A stretch of DNA of 16,400 bases from positions 46,048-62,447 of the forward strand of contig NW_003121416.1 of NCBI RefSeq assembly GCF_000003605.2, given 5' to 3'. This DNA is from Saccoglossus kowalevskii (taxonomy: Eukaryota > Hemichordata > Enteropneusta > Harrimaniidae). This document shows, one piece after another, positions 1 through 9,300 of the stretch. The position numbers were made by a program, and so were the translations under genes. The notes beneath the pieces are model-generated. The model saw nothing but the letters and a program-made list of their open reading frames with translations, did no database searches and was not told the origin of the DNA. Numbering within the stretch: the first letter of the stretch is position 1; each line of letters starts with the position of its first letter.

Positions 1-102
1 CCCATCATGCAATCTCTCATAGTACTTCCACAGCCACAGTGGTGATCGCCAATATATCTACAAATAACCTCGCTCTCAGGAGCTGAGGAATTAAAACCGG
101 AG
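1..102. other. window edge, no gene recognised
   Basis: No open frame or RNA gene is recognisable. A short GATCGCCAATAT string near 47-58 resembles the terminal GGATCGCCAAT of the dispersed repeat that ends near 738 and near 9963. This stretch may therefore be the tail of another copy lying mostly outside the window. Confidence 0.3.
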
Positions 103-158
103 CCATATACGAAGTTTGCAAAAAGCATCCAGTCTACAGAAGTCATTTGACTTTATTA
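103..158. repeat. dispersed repeat family R1, upstream fragment
   Basis: This stretch matches 8316-8370 closely, sharing TATACRAAGTT, GCAAAAA, CAGTCT and AGAAGTCA in the same order and spacing. At both places it lies upstream of the R1 tail (571-738 and 9793-9963). It probably belongs to one repeat family whose interior differs between copies. The family is not identified. Confidence 0.5.
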
Positions 159-435
159 CTAACGCCTCTTTTTTGGTAGTATTATATTCAAGCAAGTTGA
201 CCATTTGACCTAGATTTCAATAAGATGACAAACATTTTATTTCAGCAATATACCGTTTGCATTGCGGAATATGAGACTATTTTCTTTTTTTACCATAACA
301 CGGTTAGTAAATTTTATATTTCGTACAGGTTTTATATTATAATAATTATCCACGAACTGAGTCGTTGACACTGCATTTATGAATTTATCACCTTACCCCT
401 TGCACTCTGGAGATGCTGAATTGTTCGAGGTACGG
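159..435. other. AT-rich non-coding stretch
   Basis: The sequence is AT-rich with poly-T runs, and no open frame with a recognisable product is seen. An ATG at 379 opens only a short frame that runs into the 14-bp minisatellite, so it is not believed. It lies between two fragments of the R1 repeat and may be part of a degraded copy. Confidence 0.4.
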
Positions 436-491
436 ACATCGAGTTACGAACATCGAGTTACGAACATCGAGTTACGAACATCGAGTTACGA
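436..491. repeat. 14-bp minisatellite, 4 exact copies
   Basis: The unit ACATCGAGTTACGA is repeated four times head to tail without mismatch (436-449, 450-463, 464-477, 478-491). There are no spacers, so this is not CRISPR-like. It lies just upstream of the R1 repeat tail. Confidence 0.95.
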
Positions 492-570
492 AAATTACCA
501 CACACACTTTTGCAACCACACCCAAATTGAAGGTGTTCAACAGATTAGTTTTTTGGTAACGTGTTTATTG

Positions 571-738
571 CCTAACTAGAATGGAGGTGTGACCAGTCTA
601 CCGAGTTTGAAGGAAACCGGTCCAGCCAAAAAATCGAGTTAATACATGGAGACGACACACAGACACAAACAAACACACACATACATACATACATACATAC
701 AAAAGTGATTATAAGGGCTAACCTGACGGATCGCCAAT
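571..738. repeat. dispersed repeat family R1, terminal part
   Basis: This stretch aligns with 9793-9963. Shared landmarks in order are CCTAA..ACTAG, GAAGGTGTGA, GAGTTTGA/AAGTTTGA, CCAGCCAAAAAA/CCAAGCCAAAAAA, a run of CACAGACACA, AAAGTGATTAYAAGGG and the end GGATCGCCAAT. The copies are clearly diverged. The shared end suggests a defined transposon terminus, but no target duplication could be assigned. Confidence 0.65.
651..701. repeat. AC-rich and (CATA)n simple repeat
   Basis: An ACACAGACACAAACAAACAC stretch passes into about five CATA units. It sits inside the R1 terminal region. The corresponding place in the other copy (about 9896-9920) is also CACA-rich, so the simple repeat is probably part of the family. 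Confidence 0.8.
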
Positions 739-981
739 ATTCACTCACAAAGAGATCAAGAGGTCAGTGTATTATATGCATGAATGAATACATTAGTTTA
801 AAGCCTGTCCTGACTCATTTCACTTTTTGTCGGGAATGTGAGTGTTCCTAGTTTGTGACATTCGTCAGTTCTTTTGTAGTACCTGAACAGTACACAGTAC
901 GTACGTGGTAGTTTCTTCATAATTAGCAGTGAATCTTTCCCACACTATTTACACCACAGCAGATCCCGATTTTATTTTAAA
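739..981 (+). promoter_or_regulatory. presumed promoter and 5' leader of the secreted-protein gene
   Basis: This is the only unique sequence between the upstream repeat and the start codon at 982, so the promoter and 5' untranslated leader probably lie here. A weak TATA-like TATTATATG is at about 770. I cannot assign a transcription start. The bases just before the ATG (AAA, with G at +4) make a good animal initiation context. Confidence 0.35.
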
Positions 982-2955
982 ATGGCGATGCTCTTGATGC
1001 TGTGTCTTGTTTTAGTTGCCTGCAGTGCCGGGAACCACTGCCACTCTGATGACAATTACTGTGGTGAGTCTGATCTTACAGCTCCCTTCAACGCCATATG
1101 CGGTACATGCTTTTCATGCTCTGAAGCTTCACATGGGGAAGCACATATTGAAGCCGGTTTCTGTCAACGCGATGCGCCCTGTCCACTCGATATCACTGGA
1201 GGGTTCAAAATTGTGAAGACAGAGAAGCCGCTGCACGAGTTCAAAAGTTATCTATCCACGTCCAATTTCATCGCAGACACTGCGTCATTCCGGCTGTTGG
1301 GCGTGCCCCTCGAGAGCTACGATTCTTTAACGTTAGTAAGTGTTGTTTTATTTGTACGCTTTTTAATGTCAACCGAACTGCACATACTTCGCCATTGGCT
1401 TATTTACTCAATTATTGTGAATCTATCCATGTTTGTGTCGTAATATTTCAGTTGAGTCGTAGTGTATAAGACTAAGCAGACTAAGCAGAATTTGATCCTA
1501 ACTACCTGACACAGTCGTCCGCACAGTCGACAGCATTGCCGATGTTTTGAGATTCACGCTATCCCGGTCATATTTGTTGAGATACGATGTAATATAACTG
1601 TTACAACGCTGCAATAATAAAGAAATAGATGCTGAGTACCATATGTATGGAAGCCCCCCCCCCCACTTCAATGTAATTCCTATAGAAAATGTACAAAGGC
1701 AGCAAACCTGATGATGTAACGTTACATTATGACAGTGAATGTCACCTTCAAAGATACTGACAGAAAATTCGTCTAATATTGTATTTTTGGCAGTCATTTC
1801 GTAACTGTCAATGACTGGCATAAAATGTCATTTCATTATTATATAAGAAAACGATTAGCTTAGGTTAACATAAAACCTTTCTTGAAAGATGATGTAGATC
1901 GAAATAGAACAGTAATAGATGGCTTACATTCATTCTGTTAACCTGTTTCGCCCCGGTCATCACTCTTAAGGTAAAAGTTACCCTGGTGCCTAACGATGAA
2001 TTCCTGAATGCTTGCATAAATCTGATGCATAATTGCCGATGCATGACTATCTAGGTCTGTCTGAGCGTTGTGATTGTTGTTGTTTCAGGGTGAAATTGTA
2101 GCTGACGTGTCTGATTGTCTGATATGTACGGACCGAGTGTACGATCATGGTTGGGCATCTATTGATTGTGAACAGATCGTAAGTATCTACTGAATCATTG
2201 TGTCCCAGCCATAAAAGGTTCAATAAACATTTTTTTAGTTTATTAGTTTCTTGAATTTGATACGCGTTTGTGATGTATTTAAGTGTTATTTTGAACATCT
2301 TCTGCCGGCACACCCTTATATAACGTTCCAATTGAAGTACCCGCTTTCATTTTAGTGTCATTCACGGGCTAGTAAGTGTTTTAAAGGGCGGCAGTCGTCG
2401 TGCCGCGTCCTGTTCGATATGGGACTGATAGCGACGTATACAACGCGTGTAAAATACATTGTTTATTTACATGAAATTCGAACACGCGCTGCGCGACGAC
2501 AACCGCGCTTTAATTAAAGTGGTGGAGTTGCTTGTTTGGCAATGTATTCGCCTGAGTATCGTGAGACTTTACGAAGTATTTAGTGCAACGTTCACAAGCA
2601 CAAATTAACACTGATCGGATACATAAATTGTTAGCACGTTTGCAACAAAAAGATCGTAGGTCGAAGTTTGGATGTAATCCGTTTCCCATCGATAGTACAA
2701 TAACAGTACAATTAAAGTCCTTCTGAATAAGTGGTAGATTCCTTTATTGGGAAAAATTGTGAATCAACGTGTTTTTTTGTTTTTTTTTAATTTGTCTTTC
2801 AACAGAAATGTCCAGATAAATTGGCGGGTGGATTTCGTGCGTTGCCGGCTGGATTAGAAACCAGCAATGAAAGACTGGTGGAATACTGTTATTTAACTAG
2901 AGACGAGGGCATCTTAAACTTCTTGTGCAGAATATACATCACGGGGTTAAACTGA
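982..2955 (+). CDS. secreted cysteine-rich protein with duplicated VWC-like module (3 exons, 197 aa)
   Basis: The gene model is join(982-1335, 2089-2178, 2806-2955), with 118 + 30 + 49 codons and a TGA at 2953-2955. Both donors are GTAAGT, both acceptors end in CAG, and both introns are phase 0, so the frame stays open throughout. Residues 1-17 are a hydrophobic signal peptide (MAMLLMLCLVLVACSAG), and there is no other membrane segment, so the product is probably secreted. The mature part holds two copies of one module. Copy 1 has C43xxC46, HG at 51-52, C61, C67P and GGFK at 73-76. Copy 2 has C128xxC131, HG at 138-139, C145, C150P and GGFR at 156-159. The C-x-x-C...C-x(4-5)-C-P pattern resembles the second half of von Willebrand factor type C domains, but cysteines are missing compared with the classical domain, so this is inference. 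Function and family are unknown. Reading on past the first donor gives a false 153-residue single-exon frame. Confidence 0.8.
1336..2088 (+). other. intron 1 of the secreted-protein gene
   Basis: The intron runs from GTAAGTG at 1336 to TTGTTTCAG at 2080-2088. It contains a run of 11 C at 1654-1664 and no believable nested gene. The minus-strand frame across 1498-1821 has no recognisable domain and covers the homopolymer, so I treat it as chance. Confidence 0.75.
1654..1664. repeat. poly-C tract (11 C)
   Basis: An uninterrupted run of 11 C lies within intron 1. Its length is likely to vary between individuals and to be a sequencing trouble spot. Confidence 0.9.
2179..2805 (+). other. intron 2 of the secreted-protein gene
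   Basis: The intron runs from GTAAGTATC at 2179 to a T-rich tract (about 2771-2800) and CAACAG ending at 2805. It hosts the small inverted-repeat element at 2381-2513. Otherwise no feature is seen. Confidence 0.75.
2381..2513. mobile_element. MITE-like element with about 36-bp terminal inverted repeats flanked by TTAA
   Basis: The left arm (2381-2417, beginning TTAAAGGGCGGCAGTCGTCG) matches the reverse complement of the right arm (2478-2513, read backwards TTAAAGCGCGGTTGTCGTCG) with about five mismatches and one indel. TTAA stands at both edges (2381-2384 and 2510-2513), as expected for piggyBac-type insertion. The terminal bases are not the classical piggyBac CCY, so the superfamily is uncertain. 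The interior of about 60 bp has no coding capacity. Local GC is well above the surroundings. Confidence 0.6.
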
Positions 2956-3180
2956 CAGTCAGTCATCGCACATTTGTGTTTCAATTGCATGCAATACATG
3001 CATAGTACGTAGGCGAAACTAAAACTCAAACTAGATTTGATAATTGACACAAACAGGATTTGTGATACAATTTAGCAAGAAAGGCAATATTGTCGACGAT
3101 ATTTTCATAAAAAAGGTTATATTAAAACAAATACAAAAGAAACTAGAATCATTCAGAATAAAATGAATTAGAAATTGAGA
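2956..3180 (+). other. 3' untranslated region of the secreted-protein gene with AATAAA
   Basis: The first canonical polyadenylation signal after the stop is AATAAA at 3157-3162. That implies a 3' UTR of roughly 200-230 nt. The exact end is not visible from sequence alone. Confidence 0.5.
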
Positions 3181-3749
3181 CTAAATACATGTAGTTATTA
3201 CATTTGGGCGCATATATTTATCAAGTATATACACAATGTCGACTATATTCATTAGAAATATATACGCAGCAGGTTTGTTCATGTCATTTTCCATCATTAC
3301 TAAAAGTGAGTTATTTATAACCATCTTCCAATAACGTACAATTTTCTTGAAAGTGTGTTCTTATTTTGTCGTACTCGCATGTGTTTACAATTCCTTACAA
3401 AGCTGTGTTTATATATTTATGCAAATGTGTCTTCATCTCGGTTATGAATCTAAAATAAGATTGATTCATCCTCAGGTATACCTCCAAACTAAGCGAAAAG
3501 CAATCCGATAACTGGTTTAAGAGTAATCTAATTAAATAGCCGGAGTTCTTTCGTCTTGGATCATCAACGATTTAAACATACACAATTAGAAATATAGCCA
3601 AATTAATGAAATATTGCAACTGTAATGATCTGTCACAATTAACTAGTACGTAACGAAGTTCTGTAAACAAAATAAAAGCTATACTAAAAGATATGCGTTT
3701 TCTGACGTTATATTAACAATGTATCAATGATTGTTCCACCAGAAGCACC
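3181..3749. other. AT-rich intergenic stretch
   Basis: No gene, RNA or clear repeat is seen. Another AATAAA lies near 3669 and could serve as an alternative, more distal polyadenylation signal for the upstream gene. Confidence 0.4.
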
Positions 3750-4396
3750 TACATATAACATATCAAAGTAAGTTGGCAGTTATCAAGACGAAGTTAGAAA
3801 TGGTATATTTTAACTTAAAATTAATAAACAAAAATCAGAAAATTGTGAAATTATCAAATCTGACAGAGTTAACATACCAAGTATCAAAGCAATTGAGCTA
3901 GTAGTTTTCAAGAAGAAGTCGAAAATAGCATTTTCTATCAAAAATGGTAAAGGTTACATCACAAAGTGAATGAGTCGGACAAAGTTTCACCCAAGATTCC
4001 AAGTATCAAAGCAATTGAGCTAGTAGTTTTCATGAAGTAGTTAAAAATAAAATGATTGACAAACGACAGACAATGTGAACAGCTCCACTGTATCATCTTT
4101 GATGACAATTGAGCTAAATATTATATTTTACCAAAAATGACAAAAAGAACTTAATAACATAAATAAATGGATATATCTGATAGTTTTCAAGAACAAGTCG
4201 AATACCTAAATCTTTACCAAAAATATTTGCCAACAATTGAACATATTGTCACGAAATCAACAAATTTGACAGAGGTTTACTCAAAGTACCTTTACACCAC
4301 CTATCAAAGCATCTGAGCTAGTAGTTTTCTGAAATGAAGCAGAAAATATAATTTTTATCAACAAATTAACAAATCAGATAGAGGTTCACCCCAAAT
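3750..4396 (-). repeat. degenerate tandem repeat, about 122-bp unit (family R2), left part
   Basis: The core TATCAAAGCAATTGAGC followed by TAGTAGTTTTCAAGAAG recurs at about 3760, 3881, 4003 and 4311, with weaker copies between 4090 and 4200. The first three intervals are about 122 bp. The reverse complement of the core matches the units at 13285-13690, hence the minus orientation here. The array is cut by the retroelement at 4396 and resumes at 13004. Confidence 0.75.
4392..4396. repeat. probable 5-bp target-site duplication, left
   Basis: CAAAT precedes the TGTCGG start of the 5' LTR. AAAAT follows the 3' LTR at 13004-13008, matching at four of five bases. BEL/Pao elements normally make a 5-bp duplication. 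One mismatch fits the age of the copy. Confidence 0.5.
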
Positions 4397-4560
4397 TGTC
4401 GGAAAATTGAGCTTGATTACAATTTACGATTCTAAGATTTAGCCAGCCGAAGAAATTGTTTTAATTTCAACCAATCAGCTCGTTTATCTTTTCACCAATC
4501 ATGTCCAAGGCCATATTTATTGTAACAATTCATGAACAAGGCCAATATTTACTTTGAGTA

Positions 4561-4568
4561 TATAAATA
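4561..4568 (+). promoter_or_regulatory. LTR TATA box
   Basis: TATAAATA lies in the 5' LTR with CCAAT motifs upstream, as in a pol II LTR promoter. The 3' LTR has the degraded form TATAATTA at 12861. Confidence 0.6.
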
Positions 4569-4637
4569 AGAGACGAAACAACTCTTCTTTAGTTAATTTT
4601 TGGTTCGTTTTGTTCGTTCTTCCTTCATAGTTCGTTC

Positions 4638-4643
4638 AATAAA
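4638..4643 (+). terminator. LTR polyadenylation signal AATAAA
   Basis: AATAAA lies about 75 bp after the TATA box and is conserved in the 3' LTR at 12922-12927. It probably directs 3' processing of the element's RNA. Confidence 0.55.
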
Positions 4644-4725
4644 GTCATCTATTGCAGTCCATACACGGTTTATTCTTCCATTCCTGAACTTGAACCTACT
4701 CTTCTTAACAATTCCCACATTGTTT

Positions 4726-4743
4726 TGGTGCCGAGACCAGGAT
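4726..4743 (+). other. primer-binding site
   Basis: TGGTGCCGAGACCAGGAT follows the LTR by six bases. Its first bases TGG pair with the CCA end of a tRNA. I do not assign the tRNA with confidence. Confidence 0.6.
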
Positions 4744-4748
4744 ACAGG

Positions 4749-5660
4749 ATGGCAGAATCTGCTCAAGCGACACGTCTACCGAAGCTCAAAGGTACCCGAG
4801 CAGCACACCGCGGTCAAATGACAAAACTCCTCAGAAAAGCCGAAGATATCATCAATACGCTTCCTCAAGATTGTAACGACGATCTTTTAGATGAAATCAC
4901 CGCTACCCTTGAGTTGTTACACGCCAAATACGAACTCCTAGTTAATCTAGACAAGCAGATAGTCGACGCAAACCCCAGAAGTCCCAGTACCGGAAACGTC
5001 ACCTCTGCACAAACTACACCGTCAGGATCTTCAAGTGCTATCAATCTACCTAAGCTCTCTCTACCGATGTTCAGCGGCGATATTCTCCAATGGGTGAGTT
5101 TTAGAGACGCTTATAACTCAGCAATTCATGACAATACAAACCTTGATACTATCCAGAAATTCCAATATTTACGTGCCCAACTAACCGGAGAAGCTGCTAG
5201 CATAATCGACGGTTTAATGTTGACAAACGACAATTACGCACATGCTATTGATTTACTGAACAACGATATGGTCAAAAGCATAAAATAGTTGCTGCATATA
5301 TGCGATCGCCGTGAGATCTTCCTAAGCCATCTTCAATCATAGAAAGTCTGCACAACTTTCACGATACACTCGAAAGTTGTGTGCGTGGACTGAAATCTCT
5401 TGGAAAAATAGAAGACGCGTATGGCGATTTATTGGTTCCTATTATAATGGAAAAACTACCAATCAACGTACGCAAACTCTGCTTCAATTGCCTAGGTAAA
5501 CATAGGGCAAGTGATTGCAAAACGAAATTCAGCTGTCGTATTTGTAAGAAGAGACATCAAATCTCACTCTGTAAAGGGATTACAACATCTATGTCTGAAA
5601 CTCCACCTACTTCTCGCGTTGCTTCGAAACCAACTTCTAAGACTCACGTTAATTTTACAG
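4749..5660 (+). pseudogene. BEL/Pao gag (DUF1759-like) with zinc knuckles, frameshifted
   Basis: The gag protein forms the particle and binds the element's RNA. The frame begins at the ATG at 4749 just after the primer-binding site. It shows the typical LPKLSLPMFSGD and W-x-FRDAY motifs, then AIHDN and the FQYLRAQLTGEA block. It stops at 5286. The homologous continuation (HKIVAAYM, then DLPKPSS, ESLHNFHDTLE, RGLKSLGK) is in another frame from about 5279, with a TGA at 5312-5314. After MEKLPINVRK the sequence jumps straight to two C-x2-C-x3-H-x4-C zinc knuckles (5480-5572). In BEL gags these are normally separated by some tens of residues, so a deletion near 5475 is likely. Confidence 0.85.
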
Positions 5661-6143
5661 CAACCGCTAATCCGTTTAAAGGACCAGTACTACTGAAGAC
5701 TGCCGTTGCTGAAGTGTCATCCGAATCAGAAATGGCTACAGCAGTAATTCTCTTTTATGAAGGCGCCACACGCTGCTTTGTGACTCAACGTTTTACCCAA
5801 AAGTTGAACTAGAAACCAAACAAACAAGAAGCAACCAACTTAAGTACATTTGGAGACACCAATTCATGTACTCGATGGTTTGATGTGTCTACTTTCGCGT
5901 TACACACGATTATAATGGTCGAAAAATGAACATGTCCGCTCTGACGATACCAAAGATTTCTACACCTACAAAAAACCTTGTGTATCGATCCTTACACGAT
6001 TTACCCTATCTTCGCAATATCAAGTTCGCCCACTCAGCATCATTGGTTGACTCATTTGAAATTGCCATCTTAATCGGCGCAAACTATTATTGGGATATCG
6101 TTGGAGACCGGTATTACGCGGAGCTGGCCACACTGCTGTCTAG
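5661..6143 (+). pseudogene. BEL/Pao aspartic protease (DUF1758-like), inactivated
   Basis: This domain cleaves the Gag-Pol polyprotein in BEL elements. The region around the active site reads ILFYEGATRCFVTQRF (about 5740-5800), where the family has an Asp before the E/S-G: the catalytic Asp codon is TAT (Tyr) here. The frame stops at 5810 (TAG), and later parts lie in other frames. They end with the recognisable ILIGANYYWDIVGD block (about 6085-6126). The next block, RGAGHTAV...SKLGYLLS, needs a further frame change near 6115 and crosses a TAG at 6141-6143. The enzyme cannot be functional. Confidence 0.8.
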
Positions 6144-6754
6144 TCAAAACTCGGGTATTTACTTTCTCGACAGACAGATTACCGACAAACAAACAATCAT
6201 GATTTTGACGCCACAATTCTACACATAGCTACGAACTCCATTGAAGACAAAAACATTCTGCAACATTTCTGGGACTCAGAAGGCATTGGTGTTAAAGACA
6301 CGCCCCAACTCATTTCCAAGGAACGTTATTGTGACACTCATCTCATAAAAGAAGACAGACGCTATACAGCTCGTCTCCCCTGGAAACCAGAACACCCTTC
6401 ACTTCCGACCAACTATCGTATTGCAGAAAAAGAAACGTCTACTACCTGCTCTGCTACAAACTTATAATAAATTAATCAAAGATCAGAAAATGCGTGACTT
6501 TATAGAAGAAGTGATTGACGATGACAATTCCTACGGACATTACTTACTCCATCGTTCAGTCAAGAAAGATTCAAAGACAACGCCCATTAGAATCGACAGA
6601 ATGCAGCTGTCGACAGTCAATCGATGCACCCAGTCTTAATGACTGTTTGCAAACTGGACCACCTCTACTCAACGATCTGTCTGCAATACTTCTCAGATTT
6701 CAAGTTAATGATATCGCACTGACAAGTGACATCGAAAAAGCGTTTCTGAATATT
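6144..6754 (+). pseudogene. BEL/Pao reverse transcriptase, N-terminal part (Peptidase_A17 type)
   Basis: From 6144 an open stretch without ATG reads SKLGYLLS, then HFWDSEGIGVKD and YTARLPWKPEHPSLP, the usual lead-in to BEL polymerase. It shifts frame in the A-rich run near 6425-6435 (then [32 protein letters not shown]) and again near 6595 (then [24 protein letters not shown]). It reaches the first catalytic block [11 protein letters not shown] at 6724-6754, with the metal-binding Asp present. At 6755 homology stops abruptly and unrelated DNA begins. The rest of the domain resumes at 10642. Confidence 0.85.
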
Positions 6755-7100
6755 TACATACTAAAATATATTTGGATAATTAGAGTACTAACAAATTTCG
6801 ACTTATGGTCCGGTTAGACTTAAAATACACCACGAATATTCACTTTTGAGATATAATTTTTGGTATGTGTTAATTCTTGGATATTTTATCTTCGTCGTCC
6901 TGTACTTCGTTTATTAATTCGAACTTCCCAGTTTGCGTAAAATGGGTGAGTTTCGCGATTTCGACATTAAAAATGACTTTGCTTCATTATTTTCTGGGGG
7001 ACGGCTACTTAGGTATGTACTCTGTTACTTGCAGCAAATGAACCTAAAAACGTTAGGTAATCAAACAAAAATGATGTTGTACTAAAGTCAAAAAAGTACG
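6755..7100. other. left part of the insert, nothing recognised
   Basis: The sequence is AT-rich, with no open frame of recognisable product and no repeat shared elsewhere in the window. The border sequence TACATACTAAAATATATT shows no known transposon end. Confidence 0.35.
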
Positions 7101-7591
7101 TTCAAGGTCTGCGTTTTTTCATAGCATAAAAACGATTTACTCCCTTGCTTATTGTGACACCCTCAAATCAACTGATTTCCATTGCCCTCAAGAGTCAAAA
7201 CGGTATGTGCCTCCATTTTACGCCACGACTCGAAAAAGTTTTGTTTGCTTGATGTGTTCATTTGCCTTCAATTGCGGTTCAGTGGCTGTCACAGTCGTAT
7301 TCTGAGTCTTGTCGATAACATTTTGGTTCAAATTCACATAGATATCGAGGAAAAAACTCAAATTTTCAACTAAAGCTAATTTGCATAACAATGTTTTTGT
7401 CCTTGGTCGCCATATTGGACACCGCATACAACTAGGGAAATTCACTCAATTAAATTGCATTCGCCGTGATAAGCGAAAATGTATTTGCACCATTGTTCAA
7501 AATCTGCACTTTCTCATAGCATAAACACGGTTTTTACCCTCGATTACTAAAATCAAAACATAATTTAGGTATCTATCGCCGTGGTAAGCGA
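7101..7591. repeat. diverged direct repeats inside the insert
   Basis: 7101-7169 and 7496-7556 share TTCAA..TCTGC, TTCATAGCATAAA/CTCATAGCATAAA, CG.TTT and ACCCTC-type segments in order. A second pair, CGCCGTGATAAGCGA at 7462-7476 and CGCCGTGGTAAGCGA at 7577-7591, lies 115 bp apart. No coding sequence is seen. Confidence 0.6.
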
Positions 7592-8315
7592 CCTTTTTTC
7601 ACTCGAAAGTCAAAGGCGATAAGACTAGATTCCCAAGGATGCAGGTCGTTTGGATTGGATGATTTTATTTGTTTCCAATTCGTTGTATGCCTAGAAACAT
7701 GGCAACGTTGTTTTTGGTGAATATGTAACATGTTCTGTTGCAATAAAGGATTTTGATATGTATAACAATTCCTTACTGAAACATTTACTGTACTCCCTAA
7801 AATTTGACAATGCCACTAGCTCAAGATGGACTTCCTGTTCAACACGTTGTTGAATGTCCGCGTCACTGTACGTACAAAACACTTTCGAACTTGACAATTT
7901 TAAAGTTCAGACCATTAAGCAAATAGATGGAAATACCAGTTGCATAAATCATGAAGATCGATGATTCGATTGGTGACCGGCATAGCTGTATTTAGTGTTC
8001 TTTTCTATGCAATATAAAATCATATCAATGCTGTGGGCGGTGAAGGGTGACAGATTGTTTTGGTTCATCGGCTCTCAAGGCACGGGCAACTGACATTTCC
8101 TGATTTTTTTTACTATTCTGACGTTTTCTGCGCTGTATATAACAGTCAGACACTGACAAGTAAGTAAGTACTAGTAAACAGTCCAGGACATAGTCAATAC
8201 AAGCCGGTAGACTGGTTGACGACCCACTCCACTCAAAAAACAAGCAACCACGTTTTTGGCTGTTTTCAAAGTAGGACATGAACATGACTAACGTCAGTTT
8301 ATAACTAAATGGGCC
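7592..8315. other. middle of the insert, no gene recognised
   Basis: Short open frames exist on both strands but show no domain, signal peptide or similarity to each other. I see no RNA gene. The stretch joins the direct repeats to the R1 repeat without a visible boundary motif. Confidence 0.35.
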
Positions 8316-8422
8316 CTGTATACAAAGTTCGCAAAAACCATTCAGTCTTTAGAAGTCACTTAGTTTATTCAGTCACTAGGATGTATTCTGCTCTTACATT
8401 TATTATTTCCAACCGTTTTATT

Positions 8423-8456
8423 AGTCCCCGTTTGGAGCAGTCCGAAAACGGGGACT
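8423..8456 (+). repeat. perfect 11-bp hairpin heading repeat R1
   Basis: AGTCCCCGTTT (8423-8433) and AAACGGGGACT (8446-8456) are exact inverted copies separated by 12 bases. A GTCCGTCCGTGCGTGCG run follows directly. The GC-rich stem stands out against AT-rich surroundings. Confidence 0.9.
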
Positions 8457-8613
8457 TTTTGTTTTGACCTCCATGTGTCCGTCCGTGCGTGCGTCTGTGC
8501 GTGCGTCCGGACCTGTATCTTAGAAATGCCTGGACCAATCACAATCAAACTTCACACATACATCATACATGATATTATACATATGCACATCAGTTTGTTT
8601 CACGATCTGATTC

Positions 8614-9300
8614 AAGATGACCCAATGGCGGCCATTTGTGTGCTAAAAATCATCAAAATCAAGCATTTCTCGGCTGTTTACAGATGGATTTTGTTCAAAC
8701 CTGGTATAAACATTAGACATTATAGGACATTGATGCACATCATTTTGTTTTTCAGATAAGATTCAAAATGGCCGACTGGCGGCCATTTTGTTTTAATGAA
8801 TGTGGTTCTCGTGCCATATCTCTGACTTAGTTTCACTGATTATGTTCAAATTTTAAATATTCATTATACATCATGTCATAGATAGACAGATATATTGGTT
8901 TGACGATCCTATTCAAAATGGCCAAATGGTGGCCATTTTTGTGCTAAAAAATTATCAAATATCAAGCATTTATGGATGGATTTCGTTCAAACTTGGTACA
9001 TATATTAGACATTACAGGTTCCTGATGCACATCATTTATTTTTCAGATCGGATTCAACATGGCTGTCTGGCGGCTATTTTGTTTTAATGAATGGGCTTCT
9101 AGACCCATATCTCCGACTTGTTTTGACTGATTATATTCAAATTTTAAATATTCATTATACATCATGTCATAGATAAACAGATATATTGGTTTGACGATCA
9201 TATTCAAAATGACCGAATGGTGGTCATTTTTTGTACTAAAAAGTCATCAAATATCAAGCATTTCTGGCATTCATGGATGGATTTCGTCCAAACTTGTTTT
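8614..9300 (+). repeat. 145-bp tandem units arranged as a 290-bp higher-order repeat
   Basis: A near-palindromic mark of the type AAAATGGCC-NNNTGG-YGGCCATTTT recurs at about 8617, 8764, 8913, 9053 and 9202, 140-149 bp apart. Alternate units match best: A units continue with GTGCTAAAAA...ATCAAGCATTT...TTAGACATTA, and B units with GTTTTAATGAATG...TTCATTATACATCATGTCATAGAT. The order is A-B-A-B-A, giving a 290-bp higher-order period. No protein is encoded. Confidence 0.85.

Larger units (their letters stand above)
4397..4719 (+). repeat. 5' LTR of the BEL/Pao element
   Basis: The end (CCCACA at 4719) is fixed by identity with the 3' LTR, and it stands just before the primer-binding site. The start at TGTCGG (4397) is inferred from the TG...CA rule, the near-match target duplication and the break in the R2 repeat; the 3' LTR lacks this part and cannot confirm it. 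U3 holds paired CCAAT boxes (about 4472-4500) and a partial duplication of AAGGCC(A)ATATTTA. Confidence 0.65.

Noticed and set aside
436-491. Possible CRISPR array
   Set aside because: The copies are directly adjacent with no spacers, and the genome is eukaryotic.
379-579. Small frame with repeated SSYE/HRV residues
   Set aside because: It is the translation of the 14-bp minisatellite.
982-1443. A single-exon 153-residue protein read straight through 1336
   Set aside because: The segment after 1335 follows a strong GTAAGT donor, and two further exons join in the same phase and complete a repeated module. The extra 35 residues are intron translation.
1498-1821. Minus-strand frame of 107 codons in intron 1
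   Set aside because: It crosses the poly-C tract, has no recognisable domain and lies in an intron.
2047-2331. Minus-strand frame of 94 codons over exon 2
   Set aside because: It is antisense to the supported exon and shows no domain.
4521-4719. Alternative 5' LTR start at TGTAACAATT (4521)
   Set aside because: It would leave CCAAT-rich sequence and 4397-4520 unexplained. The 4397 start has a near-match 5-bp target duplication and coincides with the break in the R2 array. It is not fully excluded, because the 3' LTR is truncated.
8025-8285. Minus-strand 86-codon frame in the insert
   Set aside because: It has no domain, no signal peptide and no similar copy. Its length is within chance for this sequence.
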